A stretch of 64,000 bases of DNA from DASQPA01 sp963756455 (GTDB lineage: Bacteria; Acidobacteriota; Thermoanaerobaculia; Multivoradales; UBA5704), in the NCBI GenBank assembly GCA_963756455.1, contig CAVWNC010000004.1, positions 2,108,001-2,172,000 of the forward strand, read 5' to 3'. Shown piece after piece: positions 60,468-64,000 of the stretch. Each line of letters opens with the position of its first letter. Within the stretch, counting starts at the first letter, position 1. Under the pieces are notes generated by a model. The model was not told where the DNA came from. It searched no databases and saw only the letters and a program-made list of their open reading frames with translations. The position numbers and the translations under genes were made by a program.

Positions 60468-62285
60468 ATGAAGCGTGCTTCGGCGGCTCGGCTCCCAGTG
60501 CTCGTCCTACCACTCGTCCTGGCGCTCGGCGCGGCGCCCGCTCGCGGCCAGCTCCAGGCCGGCTCGGCGCCGTTGCTCGAACAGGTGGAGGTCAACGTCG
60601 TCAACGTCGACGTCCACGTGACCGACTCGTCCGGCAAGGCGGTCCCGGGGCTCGGCAGACAGGACTTCGAGATCCTCGAGGACGGCAAACCGGTCAAGCT
60701 CACGAACTTCGAGGCGGTGACCGGCGATCATGTTCCGGCCCGCGGCATGGCGCCCTCCCTGCCCTCGGGCGCTCCCGGTCCCGCCGGCCGAACGGCCACG
60801 GCTCCCGCGCTCTCCGAGGAGCAGCGGCTCCATCTCGTCCTCTACGTCGACGACTTCAACTTGAGCCCGCTCCACCGGGCCCGGGTGCTCGGGCCGCTCC
60901 GCAAGTTCCTCGCCGAGCGGCTCGCCCCCACCGACCGGGTGATGGTGGTGAGCTACGACCAGGGGGTCCGCATCCGTCAACCGTTCACGAGCGACCCGGC
61001 GGCCGTGGCCGCCGCTCTCGATGGCATCGCCACCCTGGCGCCGGCCAACGATCTCGGCTCCCAACGCCGGGCCGCCTTCCGGTCCTTCCTCGAGCTGCAG
61101 GGGATCCAGCCCTGCGACCTGCGGGTCGTCCAGCCGATCGAGAGCTATGCCGAGACCACCCGCCAGGAGGTGCTGCGCTCGCTGCGCGGTCTCACCCTCC
61201 TCGTCAACTCCTTGGCCGGCGTGCCGGGACGCAAGGCGATCCTCCACGTGAGCGACGGCATCCAGCTGAGCCCCGGCCAGGATCTCTACGAGATGCTCTA
61301 TCAGCTCTGCGGCGGGGTCTCGAACGGCCTCTCCGACGCGGCGATGGGCATCCAGCCGGGTAAGGCCGGCACGGACTCCGCGACGCACTACGACGGCACC
61401 CACGCGCTTCTCGACGCCACCCACTACAGCACGGCCAACGACTTCCGCAAGCTGACCGACCACGCCAATGCCCAGGGGGTTCCCTTCTACACCCTGCAGG
61501 CGAGCGGTCTGGGCGGCGCGGACAGCGCCGCCGCCGATCTGGACCCGGGCGAGCGCGCCCTCCAGCTCCCCTCCGTCGAGCGGTCCCTCAAGGACAACCT
61601 GCAGGACTCGCTGACCGTCATGGCGACCGACACCGGCGGACGGGCGATCCTGAACGCCAACGATCCCACTCCGGACTTAGGCCAGCTGCGCGCCGATTTC
61701 GAGACCTACTACTCCCTGGGTTACAGCCCCGAGCACCACGGGGATGGCAAGGAGCACCAGATCGAGGTGCGGGTGAAGCGGCGAGGCCTGCGCCTGCGCT
61801 ACCGCAAGGGCTACCGCGATGAGCCCACCTTGGAGCGCGCCGTCAACCGCAACCTGGCGACCCTCCTCCACGGCTTCGAGGACAACCCGATCGAGATCAG
61901 CCTGACCGTCGGCGAGGTCACAGCGGCGAAGGCCGGCGTCTGGCAGGTGCCGGTCCGCCTGCGCATCCCCCTCTTCAAGCTGGCGATCCTGAACCGCGGC
62001 GAGTCCTACGACGGCCAGCTCCGCCTGCTCGTCATGACCCGCGACGGCAGCGACAAGATCTCGCCGGTGCGCCAGGTGAACGTCCCCATCCACATCCCCA
62101 AGACGCAGGTGCTGACCGCCCTCGGCCAGTACTTCGCCTATGACTTGAACCTCGAGCTGCCGCCCGGACCGCACCGGCTGGCGGTCGCGGTGCGCGACGA
62201 GTACGGCGGTACCACCTCCTACCTCGGCAAGGATCTGGAGGTCGGTGGGGCCATAGCCGCCAAAGCCGCGAAGGCTCAGAAGTAG
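60468..62285 (+). CDS. Secreted VWFA-related Acidobacterial-domain protein
   Basis: The 605-residue protein has a signal peptide (PVLVLPLVLALGAAPARG). It has VNVVNVDVHVTDSSGKAVPG and LGRQDFEILEDGKPVKLTNF, the typical front of the TIGR03436 domain. The VWA part begins LHLVLYVDDFNLSP, where DDFN stands for the MIDAS DxSxS, and later ILHVSDGIQLSPGQDLYEML. It continues YSLGYSPEHHGDGKEHQIEV and KGYRDEPTLERA. The family is strongly enriched in Acidobacteriota, and its function is unknown. It follows TTGACA and a GGAGGG site. Confidence 0.92.
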   Translation: MKRASAARLPVLVLPLVLALGAAPARGQLQAGSAPLLEQVEVNVVNVDVHVTDSSGKAVPGLGRQDFEILEDGKPVKLTNFEAVTGDHVPARGMAPSLPSGAPGPAGRTATAPALSEEQRLHLVLYVDDFNLSPLHRARVLGPLRKFLAERLAPTDRVMVVSYDQGVRIRQPFTSDPAAVAAALDGIATLAPANDLGSQRRAAFRSFLELQGIQPCDLRVVQPIESYAETTRQEVLRSLRGLTLLVNSLAGVPGRKAILHVSDGIQLSPGQDLYEMLYQLCGGVSNGLSDAAMGIQPGKAGTDSATHYDGTHALLDATHYSTANDFRKLTDHANAQGVPFYTLQASGLGGADSAAADLDPGERALQLPSVERSLKDNLQDSLTVMATDTGGRAILNANDPTPDLGQLRADFETYYSLGYSPEHHGDGKEHQIEVRVKRRGLRLRYRKGYRDEPTLERAVNRNLATLLHGFEDNPIEISLTVGEVTAAKAGVWQVPVRLRIPLFKLAILNRGESYDGQLRLLVMTRDGSDKISPVRQVNVPIHIPKTQVLTALGQYFAYDLNLELPPGPHRLAVAVRDEYGGTTSYLGKDLEVGGAIAAKAAKAQK

Positions 62286-63355
62286 GAGCGCAGCTCGCCG
62301 CGCCGCCGGGTGTCCAGGGTCGCGCAGTGGAACGACCCGCCGAACCGGTTGAAGCCCCGGAACGGGCAGGGGATCGTCTCGAAGCCCCAATCTTTCAAGG
62401 CCCGGATCAGGTTCTCCTCGCTGGGCTCGACGACCACCCGGGTCTCGTCGAGCATGAGGACGTTCATGCTGACCCAGCTGCTCGACAGGACGAAATCGGC
62501 CGCAGAGGAGGGCGCCGGGGCACGGAGGACGTCCCAGGAGCGGAAGATCTCGGGGATCTTCGGCAAGCGCTCCGGATGGACCAGGAGCTTGCCGGGGGCG
62601 AGCGGCATCAGGGTGGCGTCGATGTGCATGGGATGCTTGTCGTGGACCCGGACCTCGTGGATGCGGTAGGCGTCCCCTAAGTGCCGGGCGAGCCAGGCGA
62701 TCCCCATCGCGTTGGTGACGTGGCTGCGCTGCACGAAGAGGTCGCGGCCGCAGCGGACGAAGTCGGCGGCGTCGAAGGTCGGCTCGACCTCGTTGACGAC
62801 GTAGAGCGGCTCGTCGCCTGAAGGCTCCTCGTAGTCCGCCTTGTAGAGCTCGTCCTGAAGAAGCGGCCGGGGCGCGGCGCTCCAGCGGGCGCCTCGGAGG
62901 AAATAGTCGCGGAGGAGCGGCCGGTAGGCGTCGATCTCATGGTAGCGGGAGCGCCAGCAGGTCGGCGCCTCGATGATCTCGTCGCCCACGACCAGGAGGA
63001 TGTCGCGCGGCATGGCGGAGTAGAGACCCGTCTCGGAGCGCCAGTCCGGGGTCTGGTACGGCCGCGAGGAATCGACGATCTCCGGCCGCTTGACGGTCAC
63101 CCCCTCCGCTTCAAGGAGGCGCACGAAGCCGTCCAGGTCGCGGCGGGCGGCCGCGATCTGGTCTTCCGGGAAAGGCTTCCCCCCGTGGTCGAGGAAGAAC
63201 TGCCACTGGGAGGGCGGCATCGTGGCCTTGAGCGCCACATGCCACGCCGGGATGCAGGCGTGGTCGACGACACCGACGACGACCTCTTCCAAGGGATCCC
63301 ACTCGTTGTAGGAGCTGACGATCGGTTGTGGTTTCTCGAGCGGACGTAACGACAA
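62276..63355 (-). CDS. Amidinotransferase (glycine amidinotransferase-like)
   Basis: The 359-residue protein has SYNEWDPLEEVVVGVVDHAC, EPTFDAADFVRCGRDLFVQR (the conserved Asp and Arg), THVTNAMG-like SHVTNAMGIAWLARHL, VHDKHPMHIDATLMPLAPGK (catalytic His/Asp) and GGSFHCATLDTRR (nucleophile Cys). This is the GATM/StrB family of the arginine-modifying superfamily. It probably moves an amidino group from arginine. The substrate acceptor is unknown. Its 3' end overlaps the VWFA gene by 10 bp. Confidence 0.9.
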   Translation of the reverse strand: MSLRPLEKPQPIVSSYNEWDPLEEVVVGVVDHACIPAWHVALKATMPPSQWQFFLDHGGKPFPEDQIAAARRDLDGFVRLLEAEGVTVKRPEIVDSSRPYQTPDWRSETGLYSAMPRDILLVVGDEIIEAPTCWRSRYHEIDAYRPLLRDYFLRGARWSAAPRPLLQDELYKADYEEPSGDEPLYVVNEVEPTFDAADFVRCGRDLFVQRSHVTNAMGIAWLARHLGDAYRIHEVRVHDKHPMHIDATLMPLAPGKLLVHPERLPKIPEIFRSWDVLRAPAPSSAADFVLSSSWVSMNVLMLDETRVVVEPSEENLIRALKDWGFETIPCPFRGFNRFGGSFHCATLDTRRRGELRSYF

Positions 63356-63471
63356 AATTCCAGTACCTCTCGAAGAGCAAGCCGGGAGAACGGCCTCCGG
63401 TCACCTTAAGAGTGCCGCCGCCGGGGCGCAAGCGAGCCCACTGGTAAAAAAGGGATCTTGGACGGGGAAGG

Positions 63472-63514
63472 GCCGGGCAGGCACGGGGCCTAAAAGCCCG
63501 CGTGCCTGCCCGGC
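63472..63514 (-). terminator. Long hairpin after the SDR gene
   Basis: GCCGGGCAGGCACG (63472-63485) and CGTGCCTGCCCGGC (63501-63514) form a perfect 14-bp stem, with a loop that includes further GGGC/GCCC pairing. It lies 16 bp past the SDR stop. A T-run (CCCTTTTTTACC) follows about 20-30 bases later on the minus strand, so it is a probable but non-canonical terminator. Confidence 0.6.
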
Positions 63515-63529
63515 GCGTCGCTCGACCTT

Positions 63530-64000
63530 CTAAACCTTCGCGAGCTCCGGCTGTCTCGCCGTTTCGGGCTTTTCCGGCTTCTCGGACGAGGCGCCCTCGC
63601 CCTGGATCTTCCCACTCTCGCCGGCTTTGTAGAGCGTGCCGTCCGGATTGCGGGGAGGCTCGGGGCGCTGCTGACGGTCGACCTGCTTGGCGGAGATCTT
63701 GTCGCCTAAGGACGGCGCCACTTTCGATACCGCCGTGTTGATCTTGGCCCCGGCGCCCACCTTGACGTCGCGCTCGGGCTTGGTGGCGGCCTTCAGGATC
63801 GCCTCCGCCACCTTCTCCGGCTCGATCTGTGGGGTCGGCAGCTGGGGCTCCTGGTCCATGTAGTTCTTGGCATGCTGCGGGTACGGGGTGTTGACGGCGG
63901 TCGGCTGGATGAGGGTGATCGAGACCTGGGCCTTGTCCACCTCCTCGATCTCGACCCGCAGCGCGTCGGTGAAACCCTTGACCGCGTGCTTGGAGGCCGA
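63530..64000 (-). CDS. Short-chain dehydrogenase/reductase, C-terminal part (cut by window edge)
   Basis: The frame enters from the right edge reading SASKHAVKGFTDALRVEIEE, the second half of the SDR active site YxxxK, and VSITLIQPTAVNTPYPQHAK, the usual loop after it. A long, hydrophilic tail (about residues 70-136 of this part, rich in Glu, Pro and Lys) extends past the normal SDR end. The N-terminal NAD-binding half is outside the window. The substrate is unknown. Confidence 0.85.
   Translation of the reverse strand, partial: SASKHAVKGFTDALRVEIEEVDKAQVSITLIQPTAVNTPYPQHAKNYMDQEPQLPTPQIEPEKVAEAILKAATKPERDVKVGAGAKINTAVSKVAPSLGDKISAKQVDRQQRPEPPRNPDGTLYKAGESGKIQGEGASSEKPEKPETARQPELAKV

Overview
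The window is GC-rich bacterial chromosome. A protein with the VWFA-related domain typical of Acidobacteriota (60468-62285), a bacterial mevalonate cluster, and widespread GTG/TTG starts with 4-base overlaps suggest an Acidobacteriota-like organism. This is inferred from gene content only; no rRNA or tRNA gene was found to confirm it.

Layout. (1) 1-2591: edge of a RiPP (post-translationally modified peptide) locus. It holds the end of a JmjC/cupin hydroxylase, a LanC-like cyclase and a stand-alone LanB elimination domain. (2) 3.2-7.7 kb: rmuC, a striking 21-bp-phased repeat, two acyl-CoA dehydrogenases and a small unknown gene. (3) 7.7-17.2 kb: a complete, translationally coupled arginine operon argR-argG-DUF1611-argC-argD-argF'-argB-argE-argH behind a promoter with two ARG boxes. 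It encodes an acylated-intermediate route. The DUF1611 protein sits in an operon that otherwise lacks an N-acylglutamate synthase. (4) 17.3-30.4 kb: an unusual composite RiPP cluster. On the plus strand are a B12-binding radical SAM enzyme, a split LanB dehydratase and its elimination domain. Converging on the minus strand are a radical SAM/SPASM enzyme, a 46-residue precursor, a JmjC hydroxylase, a carbamoyltransferase and an SGNH hydrolase. Three of these genes carry apparent single-base frameshifts. (5) 30.5-34.1 kb: a UbiB kinase, then a graveyard of transposase and integrase fragments that also holds a second, previously unlisted 55-residue lanthipeptide-type precursor. (6) 34-43.2 kb: metallophosphoesterase, TreY, a secreted polysaccharide-lyase-like protein, a type IIL restriction enzyme remnant, a truncated antitoxin, a 64-bp hairpin array, PhzF, and a MarR/isochorismatase/MFS operon. 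(7) 43.3-47.6 kb: a SUMF1-type fragment resembling a DGR variable region, a group II intron 5' fragment, and a class II lanthipeptide LanM with its mersacidin-type precursor. (8) 47.7-55.6 kb: an isoprenoid operon (polyprenyl synthase, type 2 IPP isomerase, HMG-CoA reductase, mevalonate kinase, a decarboxylase, isopentenyl phosphate kinase), then a squalene/phytoene synthase. With IPK present and phosphomevalonate kinase absent, the archaeal-like branch is suggested. (9) 55.6-64 kb: three ATPase/defence-like genes, an M1 aminopeptidase lipoprotein, the VWFA protein, an amidinotransferase and the end of an SDR.

How they work together: the core metabolic operons (arg, mevalonate) look intact. 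The RiPP-related regions are mosaic, contain paralogues of one another (two JmjC, two elimination domains, two precursors sharing a C-S-H-T core motif) and lie among mobile-element debris. This suggests a RiPP system that has been duplicated, moved and partly degraded.
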